From CAIWHR01 sp963773195 (GTDB lineage Bacteria > Pseudomonadota > Gammaproteobacteria > Burkholderiales > Casimicrobiaceae): 64,000 nt of DNA. Below the pieces are notes generated by a model. It searched no databases and was not told the DNA's origin. It was given only the letters and a program-made list of their open reading frames with translations. The stretch covers positions 62,001 through 126,000 of the forward strand of contig CAVZAE010000018.1 of NCBI GenBank assembly GCA_963773195.1. Direction: 5' to 3'. This document shows positions 52,647-62,000 of the stretch, one piece after another. Made by a program: the position numbers and the translations under genes. Positions within the stretch are counted from its first letter, which is position 1. Each line of letters opens with the position of its first letter.

Positions 52647-53534
52647 GTGGTGGACCCACTCGCTGTCCGCGAAGGCTACATCCCGATGTCGGGTGCGGAG
52701 CTCTACTGGCGCGACGTCGGCGCAGGACCTGGGGTGATCGTCGGGCACGGTGGCCCCGATTTCAACCATCGGTACCTCCTGCCGGAGCTGGACCTGCTTG
52801 CCTCCGAGCTGCACCTGATCTACTACGATCAGCGAGGACGGGGCAAATCGTCGCGCGGAGTTGTCCCCGAATCCGTGAGTCTCGAATCCGAGGTCGCTGA
52901 CATCGAGGTCATCCGCGGACACTTCGGCCTCGATGCCGCGGTGCTGCTCGGGCACTCCTTCGGGGCGATCCTCGCGATGGAGTACGCGATACGCCACCCC
53001 GATCGTGTCTCTCATCTGATCTTGATGAATCCTGCGCCCGCATCGCACGCCGATTGGATTCGGTTCCGCGACCGCCGCCGCGTCGCGGAAGCGACCGCAC
53101 TGGCGAATATGAAAGCGATTGCCGAGACACCCGAGTACATCGCCGGGGACATCGAGGCCGAGGCTCGGTACTATCGAGCGCACTATGCCGGGACGCTGCG
53201 CCGACCCGACCAGCTCGAAAGGGCCGTGAGCCGATTGCGCGTGGACTTCACGCCCGCCGACATCGTCAAGGCACGCGCCATCGAGGAGCGGCTCTACGCG
53301 CAGACCTGGGATCTGCCGGACTACAGCGCGATCGACCGACTCCGCGGCTCGCGCGTACCGACACTCGTCATCCATGGCGAGAGCGATTTAGTCCCGCTGG
53401 AATGCGCGACACGCATCGCAGAAGCAATCGAAGGATCGCACCTGGTAGTGCTTCCCGAGTGCGGTCACTTCGCCTGCCTCGAGCAACCCGCCCGGGTCCG
53501 GGACGCGATCGCTGCGTTTGTCGTTCCCCGCTGA
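52647..53534 (+). CDS. Alpha/beta hydrolase, proline iminopeptidase-like
   Basis: 295 aa from GTG 52647. Oxyanion-type HGGP at residues 33-36, nucleophile S103 in GHSFGA, D246 in IHGESDLV and H273 in PECGHFACLEQP complete the triad. The layout (HGGPDFNHRYLLPELDLLAS, YYDQRGRGKSS) is that of proline iminopeptidases and related hydrolases. Cytoplasmic, no signal. Follows the PCuAC-like gene by 22 bases. Substrate cannot be fixed. Confidence 0.85.
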   Translation: MVDPLAVREGYIPMSGAELYWRDVGAGPGVIVGHGGPDFNHRYLLPELDLLASELHLIYYDQRGRGKSSRGVVPESVSLESEVADIEVIRGHFGLDAAVLLGHSFGAILAMEYAIRHPDRVSHLILMNPAPASHADWIRFRDRRRVAEATALANMKAIAETPEYIAGDIEAEARYYRAHYAGTLRRPDQLERAVSRLRVDFTPADIVKARAIEERLYAQTWDLPDYSAIDRLRGSRVPTLVIHGESDLVPLECATRIAEAIEGSHLVVLPECGHFACLEQPARVRDAIAAFVVPR

Positions 53535-53549
53535 TCGACGGGCGCCGGT

Positions 53550-54611
53550 CTACGCGGGCGAGGCGGGAATGGCGATCACCCCGTGCGGGGCGAACGCGAC
53601 CGCCACGCGGGCGCCGACGGCGAGTGGTCGATCCACACGGTTGTCGATCGTGAACAGCGGCCCGATCGCGGTCTCCACGGTGTACTCCATCGTGTGCCCG
53701 AGATAGGCCGCCTTGCGTACCGTCCCGTCGAGTGGCGAGGTCCCGGCGGCTTCGAGCCGGATCGACTCGGGGCGGATCGCGACGTCGATCGCACCGTCGG
53801 GCAGCCCCCGATGCGGCACCGAGACTTTGATCGGCCCGAGCGCGACCTCGCCTTCGCCACCCTCGCGCCGGGTCAAGGTGCCGCGGACGCGGTTGGCCTC
53901 GCCCATGAAGCCGGCCACGAACGCATCGCGCGGCTCCGCGTAGAGCTCGCGTGGCGCACCTTCCTGCGCGATCACGGCCTTGTCCATGACGATGATCCGA
54001 TCCGACACTGCAAGCGCTTCCGACTGATCGTGGGTCACGTACACAACAGTGAGGCCGAGCCGCTGCTGCAGGTCGCGGATCTCCTCGCGCATCTGGCGCC
54101 GCAACCGGGCGTCGAGGTTCGACAAGGGCTCGTCGAACAGGAGCACCGAAGGTTCGAGCACGAGCGCGCGCGCGACCGCGACGCGCTGCTGCTGGCCCCC
54201 GGAGAGCTCGGACGGGAGGCGCGCGCCCAGCCCGGCCAGACCTACGGTCGAAAGCGCTGTGTTGACCTTGTCACGCGTTTCGCTTTTGGGCACCCCCGAG
54301 ACGGCAAGCCCGTAACCGACGTTCTGCTCCACCGTCATGTGCGGAAACAGCGCGTAACTCTGGAACACCATCGATACGTCGCGCTCCGCGGCCGGCACGC
54401 GCGTCACGTCGGCGTCGCCGATGAAGATCGTGCCCGTCGTCGGCAGCTCCAGGCCGGCGATCATCCGCAGGATCGTTGTCTTGCCGCAGCCCGAGGGACC
54501 GAGCAACGTGACCAGCGTCCGCGCCGCGATCGCGAACGAGACGTCGCGCACCGCGGCGACCTCGCCGTAGAGCTTGCTCACGTGACGAAATTCGATCGAC
54601 GCAGCTTTCAT
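53550..54611 (-). CDS. Ferric/spermidine-type ABC transporter ATP-binding protein (FbpC/PotA-like)
   Basis: ATPase of 353 aa. Walker A GPSGCGKTT, Q-loop MVFQSYALFPHMTV, signature LSGGQQQRVAVARAL, Walker B LLFDEPLSNLDA and switch VTHDQSEALAVS are complete. The C-terminal TOBE-type regulatory region (VAIRPESIRLEA, HTMEYTVETAIGP) is present. ATG at 54611, 44 bases after the permease. With the adjoining genes it forms a ferric-type importer. Confidence 0.93.
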   Translation of the reverse strand: MKAASIEFRHVSKLYGEVAAVRDVSFAIAARTLVTLLGPSGCGKTTILRMIAGLELPTTGTIFIGDADVTRVPAAERDVSMVFQSYALFPHMTVEQNVGYGLAVSGVPKSETRDKVNTALSTVGLAGLGARLPSELSGGQQQRVAVARALVLEPSVLLFDEPLSNLDARLRRQMREEIRDLQQRLGLTVVYVTHDQSEALAVSDRIIVMDKAVIAQEGAPRELYAEPRDAFVAGFMGEANRVRGTLTRREGGEGEVALGPIKVSVPHRGLPDGAIDVAIRPESIRLEAAGTSPLDGTVRKAAYLGHTMEYTVETAIGPLFTIDNRVDRPLAVGARVAVAFAPHGVIAIPASPA

Positions 54612-54654
54612 CGGACCTCCCGGGCGATGGCCCGATGCCGCCGTGGCAACGCGG

Positions 54655-56877
54655 TCATGTCGCCGCTCCCGGCAGCGCGTCGACGCCCGGCGCCGCGGCG
54701 CTGATGCGCGCGCGCCGACCGAGGCGGCGCTCGCCGACGACGAGCTGGATCAGCCAGATGGCGGCCAGCATGAGCACGATCAGCACGGAGCAGTAGGCGA
54801 TGGCGACCCCGTAGTCGCCGTTGACGACGCGATTGATGATGTACGTGGTCGCCATCTCGTGCTCGGCCGACACCAGGAAGATCACGGCGGAGACCGTCGT
54901 GACGGCGCGCACGAAGCTGTAGACCAGCGCGGCAACGATCGCGGGCTTGAGCAGAGGCAGGATCACGCGCCGCAGTGTCGTGAACCCACGAGCGCCGAGC
55001 GTCACCGATGCCTCGTCGAGGCTCTTGTCGATCTGGCTCATCGCCGCAATGCCCGCCCGCACGCCTACCGGCATGTTGCGAAAGATGAAGCAGATGACGA
55101 GGATGATACCGGTGCCGGTGATCTCGATCGGCGGCACGTTGAAGGCGAGGATGTACGAGACGCCGATGACGGTTCCGGGAATCGCGAACGACAGCATCGT
55201 GCCGAACTCGAAGGCGGACTGCCCGGCGAATTTCTGCCGCGTGAGCAGGTAGGCGGACAGGATGCCCAGTGCGGCGGTGAGCGGCGCGGCAATCGCGGAG
55301 AGCGTGATCGTCGTCCAGAACGAATTCCAGGCCGCACCTGCCCACAGAATTCCATGGCTCGTCCACTCGATGGCGAATGCCTTGGCATAGTGCTTGAGCG
55401 TCAGGGTGTAGTCGCGGCCCCACGTTTCGACGAAGCCGCCGACGAGCGCCATCGCATAGATGACGATCGTGAGCGTCGCCCACGGCAGAGCGACGCCGTA
55501 ACACAGCCGCCGCACACCGTCGGGGAGCGCGGTCGGCAGCCCGGCGTCGCCCTTCCCGGCGAGCGAGGTGAACACCTTGCGGCCGAGCAGCCAGCGCTGA
55601 GCCAGGAACGCGGCGAGTGCGAACGCGAGCAGTAGGATGCCGAGCGTGGCCGCACGCCCCTGGTCGAGTTGCGCCCCGACGACCGAGAAGAATACTTCGG
55701 TCGAGAGCACGCCGAAGTTGCCGCCGAGCAGGATGGGGTTGCCGAAATCGGCAATCGATTCGATGAAGCTGATCAGGAAGGCGTTGGCGAGCCCCGGCAG
55801 CATCAACGGCAGCGAGACGTCGGCGAACACGCGCCAGCGGTCGGCACGGAGCGTCTGCGCCGCTTCCTCCATGCTGGGCGAAACGCCTTCGACGACGCCG
55901 ACGAGCACGAGGAAGGCGATCGGCGTAAAAGCGAAGACCTGCGCCAGGAGCACGCCCTGGAGCCCGTAGATCCAGCGTCCGAGCTCCAGGCCGAACGCGC
56001 TCTCGACGATGTGGTTGACGAGTCCCGAGCGGCCGAAGAGCAGGATAAGGCCGAGACCGATCACGAACGGGGGCGTGATGATCGGTAGCACGGACAGCAT
56101 CCGCAGTGCGCGCTTGTAGCGGAATTCCGTGCGGTGCCAGATCAGCGCGAAGGCGAGGCCCAGGCCCGTGCAGCTGATGGCGCAGAGGAGGGCGAGCAGG
56201 AGCGTATTCCACGCCACGCCGCACCGTGTCGATCCGGTCACGCAGCCGGTGCCCCACACCTTCTGGGTGAACAGGCGCTGGCCGAACGCTGCCAGCGACA
56301 GCGATTCGTTCGCGTCCTGCGCGGCCGAGATCAGAATGCGGAAGACGGGGAAGAACGTGAAGATCGCGACCAGGACCGCCACCGCGACCGCCGAGCCCGC
56401 GACGAACGCGTCGCCCTTGAAATAGCCGCGGCCCGCGAGCCCGAGCGCGAACAGCATCGCGAACGACGTGAGCGTGAGCGTCGCACCGAGGCCCATTCCG
56501 TATTGGCCGGTCGCGAGCGGGGGCAGCTGAGTCTTGAGCGCGTCGAAGTACCACCCCTGCGGGCCGATGACGAACCCTTGGCCGAGGGCGTAGGCAAAGC
56601 CGATCGCGCCCAGCGCGAGCAGCCAACCCGCCCGGCGCCGGGAAACCGGACGCGTGACGATCCACGGCCCTGCGACGAGCAGCGCCGCGATGGGCCACAA
56701 CCAGAACCGTCCGTAGGCCCAGGCCTGCAGCCAGGCCGGCGCGTCGTCCTTCGATGCGAAATGGGCGATCCAGGTGGGCCACCAGACACTGTCCTGGAGC
56801 GCATACCACGGCACGAGCGTGAAACCGATCGCGCCGACCGCGAGCCAGACGACGGAAGCGCGACGCGGCCCGACCAT
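54655..56877 (-). CDS. Ferric-type ABC transporter permease, fused double unit
   Basis: 740 aa, two binding-protein-dependent permease units in one chain, longer than the usual 550-aa FbpB because of extra N-terminal helices (QDSVWWPTWIAHF ... WIVTRPVSRRRAGWLLALGAIG). First unit: EFRYKRALRMLSVLPIITPPFVIGLGLILLFGRSG and EEAAQTLRADRWRVFADVSLPLMLPGLANAFLISFIES; second: FAIPGTVIGVSYILAFN and LDEASVTLGARGFTTLRRVILPLLKPAIVAALVYSFVRAVT. Both have the EAA-type loop. Between the binding proteins and the ATPase, as normal. Confidence 0.92.
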   Translation of the reverse strand: MVGPRRASVVWLAVGAIGFTLVPWYALQDSVWWPTWIAHFASKDDAPAWLQAWAYGRFWLWPIAALLVAGPWIVTRPVSRRRAGWLLALGAIGFAYALGQGFVIGPQGWYFDALKTQLPPLATGQYGMGLGATLTLTSFAMLFALGLAGRGYFKGDAFVAGSAVAVAVLVAIFTFFPVFRILISAAQDANESLSLAAFGQRLFTQKVWGTGCVTGSTRCGVAWNTLLLALLCAISCTGLGLAFALIWHRTEFRYKRALRMLSVLPIITPPFVIGLGLILLFGRSGLVNHIVESAFGLELGRWIYGLQGVLLAQVFAFTPIAFLVLVGVVEGVSPSMEEAAQTLRADRWRVFADVSLPLMLPGLANAFLISFIESIADFGNPILLGGNFGVLSTEVFFSVVGAQLDQGRAATLGILLLAFALAAFLAQRWLLGRKVFTSLAGKGDAGLPTALPDGVRRLCYGVALPWATLTIVIYAMALVGGFVETWGRDYTLTLKHYAKAFAIEWTSHGILWAGAAWNSFWTTITLSAIAAPLTAALGILSAYLLTRQKFAGQSAFEFGTMLSFAIPGTVIGVSYILAFNVPPIEITGTGIILVICFIFRNMPVGVRAGIAAMSQIDKSLDEASVTLGARGFTTLRRVILPLLKPAIVAALVYSFVRAVTTVSAVIFLVSAEHEMATTYIINRVVNGDYGVAIAYCSVLIVLMLAAIWLIQLVVGERRLGRRARISAAAPGVDALPGAAT

Positions 56878-56890
56878 CGAGCGAGGCCGG

Positions 56891-57922
56891 CTACTTCACC
56901 GCGGCGTTGATGTCGCGCTCCCAGCGTTCGAGGAGCCGCTTGCGGACTTCGCTCGACCCGTACTTGGCGAAGTCGTAGTTGATCACCTTGATGTCGGCGA
57001 GATTCGGGACCTGCGGCGGCAGCGGCACGCTCTTGTTGGTCGGAATCGCGTACTCCTTGACCTCGAGCCCGATCTTCTGCGCATCGACGGTGAGCGCCCA
57101 GTCGGCGAACTTCTTCGCCGCGTCGAGATTGCGCGCCCCCTTGATGATGGCCATCGAACCGACTTCGTAGCCGACTCCCTCACAGGGCAGGATCGGCTTC
57201 ACCGGGAAGCCCGCAACGATCTCGTTGATCACGCCGTGCAGCACGGAGCTGCCAAGGTAGATCTCACCGCGCTTGACCGCCGTCATCGGGCCAATGCCCG
57301 AGCGCGCGTACGACGCGACGTTTGCATTCAGCGCCTTCATGTACGTGAACGCTTCGTCCTCGCCCATCACCTGCACCAGTGTCGCCAGCATGAGGTAGGC
57401 GGTGCCGGAGGTGCCCGGATTGCCGAGCATGATCTCGCCTTTGAGCTTCGGATCGGTCAGTTCCTTCCAGCACCGCGGCACCGGGAGCTTCTTCTTGTCC
57501 TGCAACTCCGTGTTGTAGCCCAGCGACAGGATCCCGCCGTACACGCCCGCGACCTGGTACTTCGAGATCTCCGAGATACGCCGCGCCCAGTCGTGCAGCT
57601 GCGCGAGGTTCGCCGACTGATACGTCTCGAGCAGCCCTTCCTCGGCGGCCTGCAGGTACGAGTCGGCGGGCCCGGCCCACCAAACGTCGCCTTTCGGATT
57701 GGCGCGCTCGGCCTTCACCTGCGCGAGCATCTCGCCGGTCGCCTTCTGCACCACGGCGACCCTGGTGCCGGTCGCCTTCTCGAAGCCCACGGCCATCCCC
57801 TGGCACCACGCGGTATTGGGCGAGCTGCAATAGAGGTTCAGCGATCCCTGCGCTCGCGCTCCCCCCGCGGCGAGAAGCACAAGGGCTGCGGCGACGAGAG
57901 CGCGACCGGCGTGGCAGCTCAT
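56891..57922 (-). CDS. Ferric-type ABC transporter substrate-binding protein (distal of two)
   Basis: Periplasmic binding protein, 343 aa (AfuA/FbpA-like, COG1840 type). Signal MSCHAGRALVAAALVLLAAGGARA, then LNLYCSSPNTAWCQGMAVGFEKATGTRV. Features: GDVWWAGPADSYLQAAEEGLLETYQSAN, PCEGVGYEVGSMAIIKGARNLDAAKKFADWALT and INYDFAKYGSS. Cysteine pair CSSPNTAWC may form a disulfide. Paralogous to the upstream binding protein; starts at ATG 57922. Confidence 0.88.
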   Translation of the reverse strand: MSCHAGRALVAAALVLLAAGGARAQGSLNLYCSSPNTAWCQGMAVGFEKATGTRVAVVQKATGEMLAQVKAERANPKGDVWWAGPADSYLQAAEEGLLETYQSANLAQLHDWARRISEISKYQVAGVYGGILSLGYNTELQDKKKLPVPRCWKELTDPKLKGEIMLGNPGTSGTAYLMLATLVQVMGEDEAFTYMKALNANVASYARSGIGPMTAVKRGEIYLGSSVLHGVINEIVAGFPVKPILPCEGVGYEVGSMAIIKGARNLDAAKKFADWALTVDAQKIGLEVKEYAIPTNKSVPLPPQVPNLADIKVINYDFAKYGSSEVRKRLLERWERDINAAVK

Positions 57923-57929
57923 GACGGCG

Positions 57930-58958
57930 TCACCGCGGTTGGCTGCCGACTTCGCGGTCCCAGCGCTCAAGCAGCCGTTTGCGCTCGGCCGATGCGCCGT
58001 ATTTCGCGAAGTCGTAGCTGATGAGCTTGATCTCCGACGGCTTGGGCGAGAGCGGCGAGATCGGCGACCCGGTATTCGACGGCAGCTGGAATTGCTTCGC
58101 CTGCGCACCCAGCGCCTGCGCCTTGGGTGTGAGCGCCCAGTCGACGAACTTCTTCGCGCTGTCGAGGTTGCGCGCGCCCTTGACGATGGACATGGAGCCG
58201 ATCTCGTAGCCCGTGCCCTCGCACGGAGCGACGCTCTTGACGGGGAAGCCCGCCTGCGCCTCGGTAACGACGTCGTGGATGAACGCGACGGCGACCAGGT
58301 TTTCGCCGCGCGCGGTCGCCTTGATCGGACCGACGCCCTGCCGAGCGTAGTTCGTGATGTTCTTGTGCATCGCCTTCAAGAGCTTGAACGCCTCCTCCTC
58401 GCCGAACACCTGCACGAGCGTCGCGATTGCCGTGTACGCGGTGCCCGAAGCGTTCGGGTTCGCCATCTGCACGTCGTTCGCATAGTCGGGCTTCGCGAGA
58501 TCCTTCCAGCAGGCCGGCGCCGGCACTTTCTTCTTTGCGAGGAGCTCGGTGTTGTAGCCCAGGCCGAGCACGCCGAGGTAGAGGCCGACCGTGCGGTATT
58601 TCGCCTGCTCGGCCTGCTTCTGCGCCCATGGCTGCAACTGCGGGAGCAGCGGCGAGCGATACTCCTCGGTCAATCCCTGCTCGGCGGCCTGCAGGTGCGG
58701 GTCGCCGGTGCCCCCGAACCAGACGTCGAGTTTCGGATTGGCTTTCTCCGCGGCGAGCTGGGCCATCGATTCGCCGGACCCCTTCAACGTCATCGTCGTC
58801 TTGATGCCGGTCTCCTTCTCGAATTCGACAGCGACGAGATTGCACCATTCGGCCTGCACCGAGCAGATGACGTTCAGCTGATTCTGCGCGGCGGCAGGCG
58901 ATCCGGCGAGGATCGCAAAGGCAGCGACAGCAAGCGCCAGGCGCGCGCGTTCTGACAT
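57930..58958 (-). CDS. Ferric-type ABC transporter substrate-binding protein (proximal of two)
   Basis: Periplasmic binding protein, 342 aa, first gene of the importer operon. Signal MSERARLALAVAAFAILAGSPAAA, then LNVICSVQAEWCNLVAVEFEKETGIKTT. Shared with the second copy: GYNTELLAKKKVPAPACWKDLAKP, NASGTAYTAIATLVQVFGEEEAF and PCEGTGYEIGSMSIVKGARNLDSAKKFVDWALT. An AT-rich upstream stretch (58981-59005, GTTACCGAAATATTAC) probably holds the promoter, with no Fur box recognised. Ligand may be ferric or a related small ligand (aminoethylphosphonate-type proteins look alike). Confidence 0.88.
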   Translation of the reverse strand: MSERARLALAVAAFAILAGSPAAAQNQLNVICSVQAEWCNLVAVEFEKETGIKTTMTLKGSGESMAQLAAEKANPKLDVWFGGTGDPHLQAAEQGLTEEYRSPLLPQLQPWAQKQAEQAKYRTVGLYLGVLGLGYNTELLAKKKVPAPACWKDLAKPDYANDVQMANPNASGTAYTAIATLVQVFGEEEAFKLLKAMHKNITNYARQGVGPIKATARGENLVAVAFIHDVVTEAQAGFPVKSVAPCEGTGYEIGSMSIVKGARNLDSAKKFVDWALTPKAQALGAQAKQFQLPSNTGSPISPLSPKPSEIKLISYDFAKYGASAERKRLLERWDREVGSQPR

Positions 58959-59024
58959 CGAAGGTCTCCCAGAGGGAATTGTTACCGAAATATTACAGCA
59001 TGCGCGCGGTCGAACACCGCGACG

Positions 59025-62000
59025 TCAGCCGGTCGTGCCCCCAGGACGCTGGCGATTCGCGCACGCCGCCAGCATCAGCACGCCTGTCGGCGAAGTCCAG
59101 AGATCGGCGGTGCCGACGGCAAGCTTGCGACGCCAGTTCGCGCGTTCCCGATCCGTTCCCGGAACGTTGGTGGCCGCGGTTTCGAGGGCGAGGTCCTCGG
59201 CGCGGACCAGGAAGAGCGCCGAGCGCGCGGCGCTTGCGAAGCCGTGGATCGCAGCGATCACTTCGACATCGGGCGCGCGATCGGAATCGAGCAGAGGATC
59301 CACGCCGATGCCGGCGCGCCGAACGGCGTTCGCGAGCAGGGCCTTGTCGTCGCCCCGCGCCTGCAACGCGGCGCCTTCGTCCTCGGTGTCGCCGAGGCCG
59401 AGCGCGTATCGCTCCGCGACGTCCGCGCCCGACCACCAGCCGGCGATCGTCGGCAGATCGTGAGTCGTCACGCACGCGGCCGCTTGCGCTGGATAGCGGG
59501 CGGGATCGGTGAAGCCGGCGTCGTCACGCTCGAACCAGACGACACGGTACGACAGCACATTCGCCTGGGCGAGCCGCTCACGTAAACCATCGGGCACGGT
59601 GCCCAAGTCCTCGCCGATGACGAGGCAGCGAGCGGCAACGCTCTCACTGGCGACAACGTCCAGGAGCTGCTCGAAGGGGTAACGGACGTAAGCGCCGTCG
59701 CGCGCCGACGCGCCGTCGGGAATCCAGAACAGCCGGTAAAGAGCCATCACGTGATCGATGCGCAGTGCGCCTGCGTGACGCATGTTCGCCGCCACGAGCG
59801 CGCGGAATCCCGCATAGCCGTCTGCGGTCATCGCGTGCGGAATCGGCGGCGGCAGGCCCCAGTTTTGCCCTGCCGCGGCGAAGGGATCGGGGGGCGCGCC
59901 GATCCACGCACCTGCCGCGAAGGCCAGTGGTTGCGACCACGTCTCGGCGCTGTCCGGTGCCGCGCCGACCGCGAGATCGCGATAGAGGCCGAATTCGAGC
60001 CCCGCGGCGCGCGCGGCGCCGGCGGCATCCTCGAGCTGGCGATCGGCAAGCCACTGCAGATACAAGGCAAAGCGAACCGCGCGTGGGTCACGGGCAGCGA
60101 ATGCGCGGACTTCCGGATTGTCCGGATGCCGCAAACCGGCGGGCCAGCGCTGCCAGGGCACTCCAGGATGCGCAGCGGCGATGGCCTCGAAGCGGGCGAA
60201 GCTCTGGAGCGCGTCGCCACCCGCCGCGCGAAAGCGCTCGAACTCGATGACCCGCGGGTCGTTCCTGGGCCGCACCTCGAACGCCGCGAAGCAAGCGTTC
60301 AGCACCGCGAGCTTTGCCTGCCAGACGCCGGTGTAATCGATGTCGCTCCGCGCGGCGAGCGCGGTGAACGCCGGTTGCGCGGCAGCGTAGGCGGGCTGCG
60401 CACGCTCGAGGTCGTGGACCTGCATCACGTCGATGTAGATCGGGTCGAGGAAGCGTCGGTCCGAAGGGTGATAGGGGCTTGCGCGCTCCCGGTCTGCGGG
60501 AAACAACGCATGCAACGGATTGATGCCGACCAGCGCGCCGCCCGCACGCGCGGTCGCGACGCCGGCCAAAGCGAGCGTGCTGAAATCGCCGATGCCCTGA
60601 TCGCCGGGACGGCGCAGCGCATAGAGTTGCGCCGCCAGGCCGAAGCGACGCTCGCCTGCCGCAAGCGACGCGGGGAGCCAGGCGCCCACTCGCGCGGGCA
60701 CGACGTCGGTCGCGCGCTGTACGAGCGAACGCAAGCGGTCCCGTGCATCCGCCGTCGTAGCGACGCCCAGTCCCATCGCCGCGAGCAACGCGCGCTTGGT
60801 ATCGGGCGTAACCTCATGCCGGGTGCCCGCTATGTCATACCACAAGGGTTCGATCCCCGCGGCAGTGGCCAGCTCATCGAGCGCGGCGGCACCGATACCC
60901 GCGGGACGGCTTGAGCGTGGGGAGCGCTCCTCGACGAGCGCGACGACCGCGCGCGACGCGATAGCACCGGACGGCTCATGGGCCGGCGCTTCCGAGGTAT
61001 CGAGCGCCGCGCGCCATTCGTACCCGGGCCGCGGCGCGGGCCAGACGACCGGCACGGGAGCGTTGCCCGCGTTGAACGCGACGACCACGCGATCCGTAGC
61101 TGAGTACAACGCGGCGACCAGAGCGCGCGCATCGGCGCGGCTCCAGTCATCTGTCGTCATCGGCCGACCGTCGGGGCGCCGCCAGTCGACGTCAAGCAGG
61201 CCCGTGGCGTCCCGCGGCGTGCCTTCGAGCCATCGGTCCGCCCGCAGCGCGGGGTGGCGGCGCCGCAGCGCGATGAGCGCCGCGACGAAACCGATGAGCT
61301 CTTCGTCGGCCCGTTCCCAGTTGATCCACGTCAGCCCATCGTCATGGGCGTACGCGTTGTTGTTGCCCTGTTGCGTTCGACCCAGCTCGTCGCCCATCGC
61401 GAGCATCGGCGTTCCACGCGAGAGCAGCAACGTAGCCAGCAGGCTGCGTACATCGCGCTTGCGCGCGGCGATCACTTCCCTATTGCGGCTCGCTCCCTCC
61501 GCGCCGCAGTTCCAGGACCAATTCAATTCCGCGCCATCGCGATTTCCTTCGCCGTTCGCCTCGTTGTGCTTGGTCACGTGGGAGACGAGGTCCGCCAGCG
61601 TAAAGCCATCGTGCGCAGTGACGAAGTTCACGGAGCACGACGGCCGGCGCGGTGCACCGAAAGCATCGGCCGAGCCCGCGAGACGCGTCGCGAGGCGTCC
61701 GACGTGAGCGGGCTCGCCGCGCCAGAACCGCCGCACGTCGTCGCGATAGCGGTCGTTCCATTCGCCCCACGAGTCCGGAAATGCGCCGAGTCGATAGCCC
61801 CCCGGCCCCAGGTCCCAAGGTTCGGCGACGAACTTGAGCTCGCGCAGCAGCGGATCTTGCGCGATCTCGCGCAGCAGCGGCGTATCCGGATCGAATGCGC
61901 CGTCGCGACGGGCGAGGGTGACCGCGAGATCGAGACGGAAACCGTCGACCCCCGCATGCTCTGCGTAGTACCGCAGCACGTCGAGCGCGAGACGCATGGG

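Noticed and set aside
54608..56809. Long minus-strand frame overlapping the ferric-type permease
   Set aside because: Same strand but different frame; the 54655-56877 frame has the permease motifs.
59751..60914. 387-codon plus-strand frame opposite the MalQ half
   Set aside because: Shadow of a frame with all GH77 catalytic residues.
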